A DNA stretch of 18,726 nucleotides from JAULUH01 sp032111745 (GCA_032111745.1 JAULUH010000366.1:1-18726), one strand, 5' to 3'; shown: positions 6,941-13,570, counted from the first letter of the stretch. The notes: generated by a model not told the origin, from the letters alone. A program made the numbers and translations.

Positions 6941-8299
6941 CTATCTTCCTCCATAGAGGGTGGCTGGGGGGGCGAACTCTGCGGCCTGCGTCCCACTGAG
7001 AGCGCCGGCTGCGGGCGGGCTGTCCAGCGAAGTCACCTGGCCGCTGAGGGCGGCGCCGATGTCCTGATCGCGGGCAATGAGGTAGGTGGGGATTCCGCTA
7101 GCAAGCAGCTCGGCCACGGCATCGGCATGGGGTGGGGCGTCGCCGAAGGACCTGGCGGCCAGCTGGATGCCGACGGTGCGCACGCCGTGGCGCCCGATGG
7201 TGCGCAGGGCGCCTACCCAGGAGATATCGCAGGAGGGGGTGATGGCGAGCAGGGTGGTGTGGCGGGCCAGGTGCTCGCCCTCGGCAGCCAGCACCTGGGC
7301 GAAGGGCACGCGGCCACTGGCATCGATGACGGCGAGGGTTTCCAGGATCTTGGTCAGCTGGCGCTCGCCTCGATCGGCCTGGATTAGCTCCCGGTGGGCG
7401 CTGTGGCCGATGAGGCCGACGGAGCGGTTCTGGATCAGGAAGTGGCGGGCCAGGCTGGCGGCGGCGGTGACGGCGTATTCGAGGGTGCTGGGCGGCAGCA
7501 CCAGCCCTGCTCGCTCCTGGCGCAGCACGGCGGGCCCAGCGTCGGCGTCGGGCGGGAGCCAGGTCTGGCCGACATGGACATGTTGGTCCAGGTCAAGCAG
7601 AATCCAGATATCGGCGGAGGGATCAAGCTCGAACTCCTTGACGATGAGGCGGCCGGTGCGGGCGGTGGAGCGCCAGTGGATGCGGTTGAAGCTATCGCCG
7701 GGCACGTAGTCGCGCACGCCGGAGACGTTGGTGGTGACGTAGTGGGTGCGGCGGCGCATGGCCTCGCCGCCGGGCAGCAGGCCGGCGGGGGGTGAGAAGC
7801 CGGGCAGGTCGACGGTGGCCGGGTAGACGGTGATGGTGGAGGAGGCGGGCAGTTCACGGTGCCGCGGGAAGAGCCCGAGGGGATCGCCGCTGATCAGGGT
7901 CAGGGGACCGAGGCGGAAGCGGCCCCGGCGCTGGCAGACCGTGCGCACCTGCCAGCGGCGGCTGCGGCGGGGCCCAAGGGAGTTGAGGACGCGGCTGGCA
8001 TAGTGGCCGGGCAGCTCGGAGTGGTCCCGCACCTCAAGCCAGAGCTTGGGCAGGCGGCTCATGTTGGTGATCTCGAACTGCTCTTCTGCCACGCGGCCCA
8101 CCTGGGAACGGCGGGCGCGGGTGAAGCGGCTGACGCGCACCTGGCTGACGTTCAGCCAGGACCAGAGGAAGGAGATGACGATGATGGCGGTGAGCAGGTA
8201 GGTGAGGGTGAAAGCCAGGCTGCGGTTGCGCTCGGCGACAAAGAGCGCAAACCCCAGGGAAAGGAGCCAGAGGGCGATGATCCACCATGAGCGGCGCAT
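6941..8299 (-). CDS. DUF58 domain-containing membrane protein
   Basis: This 452-residue protein has two N-terminal membrane helices (about residues 5-22 and 29-48), then a beta-rich region and the DUF58 signature VRDYVPGDSFNRIHWRSTAR at 195-214, followed by RLIVKEFE. ILLDLDQ at 233-239 takes the place of a von Willebrand-like metal site but does not match DxSxS fully. DUF58 proteins typically pair with MoxR ATPases in assembly, maturation or stress functions at the membrane; the substrate is unknown. AGGAG lies 10 nt before the ATG. The gene begins 20 nt after moxR ends and is followed within 3 nt by a CBS gene. Confidence 0.93.
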   Translation of the reverse strand: MRRSWWIIALWLLSLGFALFVAERNRSLAFTLTYLLTAIIVISFLWSWLNVSQVRVSRFTRARRSQVGRVAEEQFEITNMSRLPKLWLEVRDHSELPGHYASRVLNSLGPRRSRRWQVRTVCQRRGRFRLGPLTLISGDPLGLFPRHRELPASSTITVYPATVDLPGFSPPAGLLPGGEAMRRRTHYVTTNVSGVRDYVPGDSFNRIHWRSTARTGRLIVKEFELDPSADIWILLDLDQHVHVGQTWLPPDADAGPAVLRQERAGLVLPPSTLEYAVTAAASLARHFLIQNRSVGLIGHSAHRELIQADRGERQLTKILETLAVIDASGRVPFAQVLAAEGEHLARHTTLLAITPSCDISWVGALRTIGRHGVRTVGIQLAARSFGDAPPHADAVAELLASGIPTYLIARDQDIGAALSGQVTSLDSPPAAGALSGTQAAEFAPPATLYGGR

Positions 8300-8319
8300 T
8301 GTTGGTTCGCTCCTGGGGC

Positions 8320-9282
8320 CTACCGGGCGCGAACGCGGGTACCGGGCACAGGCACCGAGTCCAGGATCTCCTTGAGAACGGCGCGCGAGTCGACGTTCTT
8401 GATGCGCGCCGACGGGCTGACGATCATGCGATGGGCCAGGGCGGTCTCGGCCATGGCCTTGATGTCATCGGGAATGACGTAGTCCCGGCCGAGCACGGCG
8501 GCCCGAGCGCGGGTGGTTTTGTAGAGGGCCAGGGAGCCGCGCGGGCTGGCGCCGAGGTAGATGTCGGGGTGCTTGCGGGTGGCGCCGACCAGGGCAACAA
8601 TGTATTCCTTGATCAGGTCGTCCACGTAGACTTCGGTGACGGTATGCTGGACCGCCTGGAGCTCCTCGACGGAGACAACCTGCTCCAGCTGGTTGATGGG
8701 GTGGGACTGGCGCTGGGTGTCGAGCATCTGCATCTCGTGCCCGGCATTGGGATAGCCCAGGGTGATGCGCAGCATGAAGCGGTCGAGCTGGGCCTCCGGC
8801 AGGGGGAAGGTGCCTTCGTACTCGATGGGGTTCTGGGTGGCGAGCACCAGGAAGGGGCGGTCCATGGGGTAGGTAGTGCCGTCCACGGTGACCTGGCGTT
8901 CCTCCATGGCCTCGAGGAGTGCCGACTGGGTCTTGGGGGTAGCCCGGTTGATCTCGTCGGTGAGGACGATTTGGGCCATGATGGGGCCGGGGCGGAATTC
9001 GAACTCGCGGGTCTTCTGGTTGAAGACGGAGACGCCGGTGACGTCCGACGGCAGCATGTCGGGGGTAAATTGGATGCGCCGGAAGGAGCAGCCGATGGAG
9101 CGGGCGATGGCGCGGGCCAGCATGGTCTTGCCAACGCCGGGGACGTCTTCGATGAGCAGGTGTCCCTCGCATAGGAGGGCGAGGAGGGTGGTTTGAATCT
9201 CTTGTCGCTTGCCCAGGATAACCCTGTCTACGTTATTGGAGATGTTTTCGGCTAGGGCTCTAACGTTATCGACTTCAGCCAT
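8320..9282 (-). CDS. MoxR family AAA+ ATPase
   Basis: This 320-residue MoxR-type ATPase is thought to act as a metal-insertion or assembly chaperone for partner proteins. Visible motifs are Walker A EDVPGVGKT (45-53, Lys52), FTPDMLPSDVTG (72-83), Walker B IVLTDEINR (105-113, Glu110), sensor 1 LATQNP (148-153, Asn151) and LPEAQLDRF (161-169, Arg168). The C-terminal lid contains SPRGSLAL. The ATG at 9282 is preferred over a start 33 residues earlier. It has GGAGGA 10 nt upstream, and the longer form would begin upstream of the -10 box at 9319-9324. It is the first gene of moxR-DUF58-CBS. Confidence 0.95.
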   Translation of the reverse strand: MAEVDNVRALAENISNNVDRVILGKRQEIQTTLLALLCEGHLLIEDVPGVGKTMLARAIARSIGCSFRRIQFTPDMLPSDVTGVSVFNQKTREFEFRPGPIMAQIVLTDEINRATPKTQSALLEAMEERQVTVDGTTYPMDRPFLVLATQNPIEYEGTFPLPEAQLDRFMLRITLGYPNAGHEMQMLDTQRQSHPINQLEQVVSVEELQAVQHTVTEVYVDDLIKEYIVALVGATRKHPDIYLGASPRGSLALYKTTRARAAVLGRDYVIPDDIKAMAETALAHRMIVSPSARIKNVDSRAVLKEILDSVPVPGTRVRAR

Positions 9283-9318
9283 GAGTGAGCGATCCTCCGC
9301 AAAGATCTCTGCGTGGGG

Positions 9319-9347
9319 ATTATACCAGGGTTGGAGCGGAGGGGCAA
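9319..9347 (-). promoter_or_regulatory. Promoter of the moxR-DUF58-CBS operon
   Basis: The minus strand has TTGCCC (9347-9342), a 17-nt spacer and TATAAT (9324-9319). Transcription would start near 9312, about 30 nt before the moxR ATG. It diverges from the rpsU promoter, which lies about 150 bp to the right. Confidence 0.8.
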
Positions 9348-9378
9348 TTGGGATTTGGAGCAGGTTGGTGGTCTGGAT

Positions 9379-9486
9379 CACGAAGGCGCGGAGTCCCTGG
9401 ACACGAATGCGCGAAGGTTAGGCGAATGCACGAAGCACGAAATCCGGAGCCGCGAAGCATGAAGCGCAGAGTAGCGGAGCATGAAG
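9379..9486. repeat. Degenerate CACGAAG-type intergenic repeat tract
   Basis: Short units CACGAAG, CACGAAT, GCGAAGG and CATGAAG recur irregularly: at 9379, 9402, 9411, 9429, 9436, 9452, 9458 and 9480. They lie between the divergent moxR and rpsU promoters. The pattern resembles the dispersed CACGAAGNCACGAAG tracts common in intergenic DNA of environmental bacteria. No gene is seen here. Confidence 0.55.
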
Positions 9487-9497
9487 GCGGCGGAAGT

Positions 9498-9527
9498 TTG
9501 ACAGTGCTTATGGAGAGCGGGTATAAT
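9498..9527 (+). promoter_or_regulatory. Consensus promoter of rpsU-infA
   Basis: TTGACA (9498-9503) and TATAAT (9522-9527) are separated by 18 nt. Both hexamers are perfect, the strongest promoter in the window, as suits ribosomal protein and initiation factor genes. Transcription should start near 9534, leaving a long leader before rpsU. Confidence 0.88.
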
Positions 9528-9533
9528 TGAGCG

Positions 9534-9753
9534 GTAAAGCCCAAGTGGTAGGTAGCAGGTCTTTGAGCTTTGGCCCGTGGCTTCTGTGGCTGTGGGCGAT
9601 CAAGGAGAACAGGACCCGAAGACAGGATAGCTTTGTTGCGGTTGGCGGCAATGGGCAGGATGGTCTCGGGATGCCTCACTTGCGCGATGCAGTGAGGTAT
9701 TTGTGTGCCTGCCGGCAGGGGCCGGATCAAATTCAGAGGAGGCAAGATAGCAG
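9534..9753 (+). promoter_or_regulatory. Long structured 5' leader of rpsU-infA
   Basis: About 220 nt separate the predicted start site from the rpsU ATG. The leader contains a strong hairpin at 9671-9700: ATGCCTCACT pairs with AGTGAGGTAT (one G-U), then a bulged T, two more pairs and a GCGAT loop. Next comes the perfect palindrome CCTGCCGGCAGG at 9708-9719, and then the rpsU ribosome-binding site GAGGAGG (9737-9743). The length and structure suggest post-transcriptional control, for example autoregulation or temperature response. I do not recognise a named RNA family. A TTG-initiated frame from 9527 overlaps rpsU out of frame and looks spurious. Confidence 0.5.
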
Positions 9754-9960
9754 ATGGCTAGTGTCGAGTTGCGCTCTGGAGAATCCCAGGAGCAGTTGTT
9801 GAAGCGCTTTCGTAAGGAGGTAACCAAGGCGCGGGTGTTGTCGACGGCCCGCAAGAAGCGTTGGTTCACCCCGCCCAGCGAGGTTCGCCGCATCAAGAAG
9901 CAGAAGGCGATACGCAAGGCGCGCCAGGCGCAGCGCAAGCGGGACCGGAGCGTTGATTAG
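9754..9960 (+). CDS. rpsU: 30S ribosomal protein S21
   Basis: This 68-residue basic protein of the small ribosomal subunit helps base-pairing at the ribosome-binding site during initiation. The S21 pattern is clear: VELRSGESQEQLLKRFRKEV at residues 4-23, then RKKRWFTPPSEVRRIKKQKA, with a Lys/Arg-rich helical tail ending KRDRSVD. GAGGAGG lies 10 nt before the ATG. It is followed after 48 nt by infA in the same direction and shares its promoter and terminator. Confidence 0.96.
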   Translation: MASVELRSGESQEQLLKRFRKEVTKARVLSTARKKRWFTPPSEVRRIKKQKAIRKARQAQRKRDRSVD

Positions 9961-9991
9961 GGTTCGGCCGGCTTGCGGCAAATCCGTCCTG

Positions 9992-10002
9992 AAAGGAGGT
10001 GA
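9992..10002 (+). promoter_or_regulatory. Extended Shine-Dalgarno sequence of infA
   Basis: AAAGGAGGTGA matches the complement of the 16S rRNA 3' end almost along its whole length and ends 6 nt before the ATG at 10009. It fixes that ATG as the start instead of the TTG two codons earlier, which lies too close to the site. Confidence 0.85.
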
Positions 10003-10008
10003 TTGATT

Positions 10009-10269
10009 ATGGCAGCCAGCCCTAAAGACGATAAGCTCGTGCTAGAGGGCAAGGTGGTTGAGGCGTTGCCGAATACCACGTTTCGCGTCGAGCTAGACAG
10101 TGGCCACACGGTCCTTGCCTATCTATCGGGGAAGATGCGCAAGCATTATATTAGGGTGCTGCTGGGCGACAGCGTGCGTGTGGAGTTGTCGCCGTACGAC
10201 CTCACTCGTGGACGAATTGTCTACCGGCACAGGGTCACATCCGCCCGACCTATGGAAGAGACGGAATAG
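10009..10269 (+). CDS. infA: Translation initiation factor IF-1
   Basis: IF-1 is an 86-residue S1/OB-fold factor that occupies the ribosomal A site during initiation. The core is fully conserved: LEGKVVEALPNTTFRVEL, then GHTVLAYLSGKMRKHYIRVL, then GDSVRVELSPYDLTRGRIVYR. It carries about 14 extra C-terminal residues (HRVTSARPMEETE) beyond the usual 72-residue form. Such tails occur in second IF-1 paralogues of some bacteria, from memory. The usual infA site is the spc/alpha ribosomal protein cluster (adk-map-infA-rpmJ). Here it stands alone after rpsU, so it may be a second copy or the only, relocated one. An intrinsic terminator follows at 10294-10328. Confidence 0.96.
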   Translation: MAASPKDDKLVLEGKVVEALPNTTFRVELDSGHTVLAYLSGKMRKHYIRVLLGDSVRVELSPYDLTRGRIVYRHRVTSARPMEETE

Positions 10270-10293
10270 GCTATCATTGCTGAGAAGACGAGA

Positions 10294-10328
10294 GGGGCTG
10301 TCCCGGGAAAAGGGGACGGCCCCTTTTC
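10294..10328 (+). terminator. Intrinsic terminator of rpsU-infA
   Basis: GGGGCTGTCCC (10294-10304) pairs with GGGACGGCCCC (10313-10323), 11 bp with one G-U pair and an 8-nt loop GGGAAAAG, followed by TTTTC. It lies 25 nt after the infA stop and between convergent genes. AAAA in the loop may help termination from the minus strand only weakly. Confidence 0.88.
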
Positions 10329-10356
10329 TGTGGTCATCATTGAACGTAGGGCATGA

Positions 10357-11109
10357 TCACATGCCGGTGGGCAGGTCGTAGAAGACGGTCTCCAGGCCGA
10401 ACTTGGCTCCCAGGTGGCGGCCGAGGGCGCGCAGGCCGACGGTCTCGGTGGCGTAGTGGCCGGCGAAGATGATGTTCATGCCGTAGTGGAGGGCGTCGTA
10501 GAAGTGGGAATGGGAGGTCTCGCCCGTGATGAAGGTGTCGGCGCCGAGGGCGGCGGCTTCGAAGGCGTGGGAGACGCCGCCGCCGGAGACGATGGCGACC
10601 CGGCGCAGGCCGGCGGGGCCGTGAGCAAGGACTCGGGGCTCCACGGCCAGGGTCTCTTTGATGACGGACAGCAGGGCATCGAGGGTCAGGCCCTTGGGAG
10701 CAGGGCAGATGACGCCGATGTCGGTGCCTTTGATGTTGCAGAACCAGCTGTCGACGGACAGGCCGAACAGGCGGGCCAGCTCGACGTTGTTGCCCACTTC
10801 GGGGTGGGCATCGAGGGCCAGGTGGGCGGCGTAGAGGTTGACGTTAGACTGCAGCAGGCGGCGCAGCTTGCGGGCGAAGGGCCCGCGGATCAGCTCGGTC
10901 TGGCCCCAGAAGAGGCCGTGGTGAACGATCTGCATCTGGGCGCCGATCTTGACGGCAGCGTCGATACAGGGAAGGCCCGAGTCGACGCTGAGGGCAACCC
11001 GGGTCACCTCGTCGGTGCCTTCCACCTGCAGGCCCTGGGGCCCGTAGTCCTCCACCTGGTCGAGGCGCAGGTAGGTGTTCAGGTAAGAAACAAGTTCATC
11101 GCGGTGCAT
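10357..11109 (-). CDS. Nif3-like dinuclear metal centre protein (YbgI family)
   Basis: This 250-residue member of the NIF3/YbgI family forms ring-shaped hexamers with a dinuclear metal site. Many are labelled GTP cyclohydrolase I type 2, but the reaction is not settled. Expected metal ligands are present: His63-His64 in VHHGLFWG, Asp100 in LALDAHPEVGNN (98-108), and His218 and Glu222 in GHYATE. GGGVSHAFEAAALGADTFITGE (176-197) is also typical. It has no insert domain of the kind found in longer homologues. It starts 9 nt after the MFS transporter stop codon with only a weak ribosome-binding site, which suggests cotranscription and coupling. The start is taken at the ATG because the N-terminus aligns with the family. 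Confidence 0.93.
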   Translation of the reverse strand: MHRDELVSYLNTYLRLDQVEDYGPQGLQVEGTDEVTRVALSVDSGLPCIDAAVKIGAQMQIVHHGLFWGQTELIRGPFARKLRRLLQSNVNLYAAHLALDAHPEVGNNVELARLFGLSVDSWFCNIKGTDIGVICPAPKGLTLDALLSVIKETLAVEPRVLAHGPAGLRRVAIVSGGGVSHAFEAAALGADTFITGETSHSHFYDALHYGMNIIFAGHYATETVGLRALGRHLGAKFGLETVFYDLPTGM

Positions 11110-11118
11110 GGCGGTGTC

Positions 11119-12615
11119 TCAGTCCACCTGGCTGCCCGGGGTGGCGGACGCGGGCTGGCCGGGAGGGCGTGGTGGGATAGCTGGCGGCCTCGGATCGGCG
11201 TCGGGCCGCTCGCGGCTATCGGGGGATAGGCGGGGTGAGGGCTCGCCCTTGGCCCGGGCCGGCTCGTCGAGGAGGTTCGGGCGGTAGCGGCGCTCGATGG
11301 CGACGGTCGCCGCGTACACGCCGAGGATGACGAAGCCGACTCCGACCAGGATGGGCGGGATGCCGACGAGGTCGGCCAGGCCGCCGATGGCCAGCATGGG
11401 TGGAATGCCCACCAGGTTGTTCAACATGAACTGGACGGCGAAGACTCGGCCGCGCAGGCGGTCGGGGGAGCGCTCCTGCAGGGCGCTCTGAGAGAGGATG
11501 TTCACGCCGGACATGGAGAAGCCGAGATAGAGGCTTAACATAACTGTGGCAATGATCAGGGCGGCGCCGGCAGGAGGCAGGTCCATAACGGAGCTGTCGA
11601 GGGCGAGGTGCAGGTGGCTGAGCTGGAAGCGCCAGGCGAGCCAGCCGAGGCCGACGAAGCCCGAGGCCATGGCCACCAGGCCCAGGCGGGCCAGTCGGTC
11701 CCGGGCCACGCGGCCTCCCCAGCGCCCTAGCATTATGGCGGCCAGCAGCATGCCCACCCCGGCGGGGGCAAACACCACAATGGCATCCTCAGGTGCCAGG
11801 TTCAGCACGCGCGAGGAGATGCCGGGGGCGAGCATGGCCATGATCATGACCAGGCTGGCGTTCAGCGTCAGGTGCATCATGGGCACCAGGACGTCGGGGC
11901 GGCTGACTACGAAGTGCGCGCCTTCCCGCAGCTCGGACCATACGCGCTGCCAGCCGCTCATGGCAGTCTCGTGGGACCGGACGGGCTCATCCCGGGGCAG
12001 CCGGCTGACCAGGAGGGAGGCCAGCAGATACATGCTGGCGAACAGGATGAATGCAGCATGGACGCCGATGAGCTTGACCGTTAGGGGGCCGAGGATAATC
12101 AGCCCCACCACCTGGGACAGGGCAAGGGTTAGGGTGAATAGGGAGTTGGCCGGGATGAGCAGATTCTTGCCCACCAGGAGGGGGATGGTGGCGGCCTCGG
12201 CGGGATTGAAGAACTGGCCGACGGTGGAGGAGAAGAAGGCGATGCTGTAGATGGCCAGCAGGGTCCAGCTGCTGGGCGGCTCGCCTGCGGAGCCGAGGAT
12301 CACCAGGTAGGCCAGGCTGGCGGCAGCGCGAAGGAGGTTGGAGCCGGCCAGGACCCATTTTTTGGGCCAGCGGTCGATGACCACGCCGCTGACGGGGGCG
12401 AAGATGATGGCGGGGACGGTGAAGGCGAGGATGATCAGGCCCTGGTGGATGCTGGTGCCGACCAGGCGCTCGATGAGCACGATCAGCACGAAGTTGACGG
12501 CGTGCTGCGCGGTTTGCGAGAAGACCTGGGCTCCCCACAGGCTACGGAAGCTTCTATTCTGAAGCACGGGGGCAAAGCCCCGGGTTTGTTCGACTGGAAG
12601 AGACGTTCTGCCCAT
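11119..12615 (-). CDS. MFS transporter (MFS_3/EntS-like)
   Basis: This 498-residue inner-membrane protein has about 12 hydrophobic helices. The motif-A loop GVVIDRWPKK lies at residues 77-86 and a second-half counterpart GGRVARDRLAR at 300-310. The opening LQNRSFRSLWGAQVFSQTAQ and the overall spacing resemble the MFS_3 group (EntS-like and macrolide-efflux-like exporters); substrate and direction are unknown. After the last helix a hydrophilic tail of about 55 residues, rich in Pro, Arg and Asp, extends into the cytoplasm. The ATG at 12615 is chosen because a longer frame starts upstream of the -10 box at 12679-12684 and would add an arginine-rich leader. No strong ribosome-binding site is seen. 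It is cotranscribed with the Nif3 gene. Confidence 0.9.
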   Translation of the reverse strand: MGRTSLPVEQTRGFAPVLQNRSFRSLWGAQVFSQTAQHAVNFVLIVLIERLVGTSIHQGLIILAFTVPAIIFAPVSGVVIDRWPKKWVLAGSNLLRAAASLAYLVILGSAGEPPSSWTLLAIYSIAFFSSTVGQFFNPAEAATIPLLVGKNLLIPANSLFTLTLALSQVVGLIILGPLTVKLIGVHAAFILFASMYLLASLLVSRLPRDEPVRSHETAMSGWQRVWSELREGAHFVVSRPDVLVPMMHLTLNASLVMIMAMLAPGISSRVLNLAPEDAIVVFAPAGVGMLLAAIMLGRWGGRVARDRLARLGLVAMASGFVGLGWLAWRFQLSHLHLALDSSVMDLPPAGAALIIATVMLSLYLGFSMSGVNILSQSALQERSPDRLRGRVFAVQFMLNNLVGIPPMLAIGGLADLVGIPPILVGVGFVILGVYAATVAIERRYRPNLLDEPARAKGEPSPRLSPDSRERPDADPRPPAIPPRPPGQPASATPGSQVD

Positions 12616-12678
12616 TGCTACGCGTCCAGCGATCCTGGCGAGACGGCTGTTCTGATGGCGCCGTCGCCGCCGCCGTAC

Positions 12679-12708
12679 ATTATAGCACCGATACCGCAAT
12701 AGCACCGA
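12679..12708 (-). promoter_or_regulatory. Promoter of MFS-nif3 with 10-bp direct repeats
   Basis: TATAAT lies at 12684-12679 on the minus strand, about 64 nt before the MFS start. The decamer TCGGTGCTAT occurs twice on that strand (12708-12699 and 12691-12682), 17 bp apart. One copy covers the -35 position and the other overlaps the -10 box. The -35 sequence itself (CGGTGC) is poor. The arrangement suggests a regulator-binding site overlapping the promoter. Confidence 0.6.
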
Positions 12709-12746
12709 ACAGGCACCAGGCTCGGACACGAATTTTGGTAGGCTGC

Positions 12747-12778
12747 AAAAAACGCCCGGGAAAAAGAAGGCGCCGGGC
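12747..12778 (-). terminator. Intrinsic terminator of the DUF951 gene
   Basis: On the minus strand GCCCGG (12778-12773) pairs with CCGGGC (12759-12754) around a 13-nt loop, followed by GTTTTTTG-type sequence with six T (12752-12747). It sits about 35 nt after the DUF951 stop and just upstream of the MFS promoter, separating the two units. Confidence 0.65.
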
Positions 12779-12810
12779 TGGCGCTTAGCCCACGGGCGGC
12801 CGTGGGAATT

Positions 12811-13041
12811 CTAGGACACGGGCCGTGGCGAGGGTGCGGAGCCGCTGGCCGGGTCGCCGCGGCGCACCAGGGTTTTCACGCGTTGCTCGAACTGGCGCCG
12901 GGTGAGCAGGACCCGGTGCCGGCAGGTCGCGCATTGGATGCCGATATCGGCGCCCAGGCGTATGACTTCCCATTCGTAGCCGCCACAGGGGTGGGGCTTG
13001 CGCAGGCGAACCACGTCGCCCATGCGGATTTCCATGGACAT
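12811..13041 (-). CDS. DUF951 domain-containing protein
   Basis: This small 76-residue protein matches DUF951, seen in Firmicutes and Chloroflexota. The core is GDVVRLRKPHPCGGYEWEVIR at residues 8-28, with HPCG (17-20) and IQCATCRHRV (35-44). Cys19, Cys37 and Cys40, perhaps with His42, look like a small zinc site. FEQRVKTLVRRG at 51-62 ends the domain, followed by a short Pro/Ser tail. The function is unknown; a nucleic-acid role is sometimes assumed for the fold. The ATG at 13041 follows AGAGG by 4 nt; the ATG at 13035 (10 nt after AGAGG) is equally possible, while 13023 is less likely. It has its own promoter (13090-13118) and terminator, so it is monocistronic. Confidence 0.9.
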   Translation of the reverse strand: MSMEIRMGDVVRLRKPHPCGGYEWEVIRLGADIGIQCATCRHRVLLTRRQFEQRVKTLVRRGDPASGSAPSPRPVS

Positions 13042-13089
13042 GGCGCCTCTGGCAGGGGTTCGGCAGGCGGAACAGCCACAACAGGACAG

Positions 13090-13118
13090 ATTGTAGCACA
13101 GGAGTTGGCTTCTGGCAA
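13090..13118 (-). promoter_or_regulatory. Promoter of the DUF951 gene
   Basis: The minus strand has TTGCCA (13118-13113), a 17-nt spacer and TACAAT (13095-13090). The start site would be near 13083, giving a leader of about 42 nt. This also excludes the longer frame that begins at 13152. Confidence 0.75.
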
Positions 13119-13193
13119 CCTCCTGTGTGCACTGGCAGGCCGGCGACAACACGGGCGCATACGGACTCCAGGTGAATCGCGGAGACGCAGATA

Positions 13194-13220
13194 GCTCGGG
13201 CGGGGTCTCCCCGCCCGAGC
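13194..13220. repeat. Perfect 12-bp inverted repeat (GCTCGGGCGGGG)
   Basis: GCTCGGGCGGGG (13194-13205) and its complement CCCCGCCCGAGC (13209-13220) flank a 3-nt loop. It belongs to the GGCGGGG/CCCCGCC palindromes that recur in this window (13395-13411, and half of one at 399-409). There is no T-run, so it is a palindromic intergenic repeat and not a clear terminator. Confidence 0.75.
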
Positions 13221-13248
13221 GTACACCTCACAGGCGCCGGCATTGTCC

Positions 13249-13329
13249 ATCTATTCCGACTGATCTGGTCCCCTTACCTGCGCCAAAACCCTGATCCCAT
13301 GACATGGACGGAGGGTATCTATTCCAACT
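13249..13329. repeat. 13-bp direct repeat ATCTATTCCRACT, two copies
   Basis: ATCTATTCCGACT at 13249-13261 and ATCTATTCCAACT at 13317-13329 differ at one base and lie 68 bp apart, between a palindrome and the next repeat. No gene occupies this interval. They may be ends of a small repeat element or chance. Confidence 0.4.
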
Positions 13330-13394
13330 AGTCCATTGAAATGGGGGCGTGGATGGCGACCGGGGGGCGGGAGAGGGGTCTGTTGGGATCGAAA

Positions 13395-13417
13395 GGCGGG
13401 GAGACCCCGCCCCTACG
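13395..13417. repeat. GTAGGGGCGGGG-type palindromic repeat
   Basis: GGCGGGG (13395-13401) and CCCCGCC (13405-13411) form a 7-bp stem around AGA, followed by CCTACG. The complement, GTAGGGGCGGGG, is the dispersed intergenic palindrome form, also half present at 399-409 where it overlaps the holA stop codon. Confidence 0.7.
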
Positions 13418-13486
13418 GTATGATGGGCATCGCGTATCCATCATGCTGAGGGGATAGGCGAGGGGAAGGTTAGTGGGAACAGAAGG

Positions 13487-13516
13487 CGTAGAGACGCAAG
13501 ATCTTGCGTCTCTACG
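13487..13516. repeat. Perfect 30-bp palindrome (GTAGAGACGCAAGA type)
   Basis: CGTAGAGACGCAAGA is followed directly by its exact complement, giving a 30-bp palindrome with no spacer. Palindromes of this GTAGAGACG form are dispersed intergenic repeats in many bacterial genomes. It lies 26 bp before the -35 box of the downstream promoter; the stem would also form in any transcript reading through. Confidence 0.9.
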
Positions 13517-13519
13517 AGG

Positions 13520-13570
13520 CCGCGGGTTTGGGCGCACTCTTTTGCCCGCGGCGAGGGCGTGTGCTATAAT
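13520..13570 (+). promoter_or_regulatory. Promoter of the hydrolase-metB-thiF region with overlapping inverted repeat
   Basis: TTGCCC (13542-13547), a 17-nt spacer and TATAAT (13565-13570) predict a start near 13577, about 80 nt before the GTG at 13656. The inverted repeat CCGCGGG (13520-13526) / CCCGCGG (13545-13551) has its right arm across the end of the -35 box, so it could be an operator. The leader also has a 6-bp hairpin CGCGGC/GCCGCG (13625-13639) directly before the ribosome-binding site GGAGGT (13642-13647). Confidence 0.75.

Noticed and set aside
9534..9753. 6S, SRP RNA or tRNA gene in the rpsU leader
   Set aside because: I looked for SRP GGAAG/GCAGCC loops, a T-arm GGTTCGA and a long 6S-type rod, and found none. 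Only local hairpins are visible.
9527..9802. TTG-initiated 91-codon frame in the rpsU leader
   Set aside because: It starts inside the -10 box, overlaps rpsU out of frame and has no ribosome-binding site; a leader peptide is not supported.
12616..12729. N-terminal extension of the MFS transporter
   Set aside because: It would start upstream of the TATAAT box and add an Arg-rich stretch that is not typical of the family; the ATG at 12615 places the normal N-terminus first.
13328..13537. 69-codon minus-strand frame upstream of the hydrolase gene
   Set aside because: It reads through two palindromic repeats, has no ribosome-binding site and no recognisable sequence.
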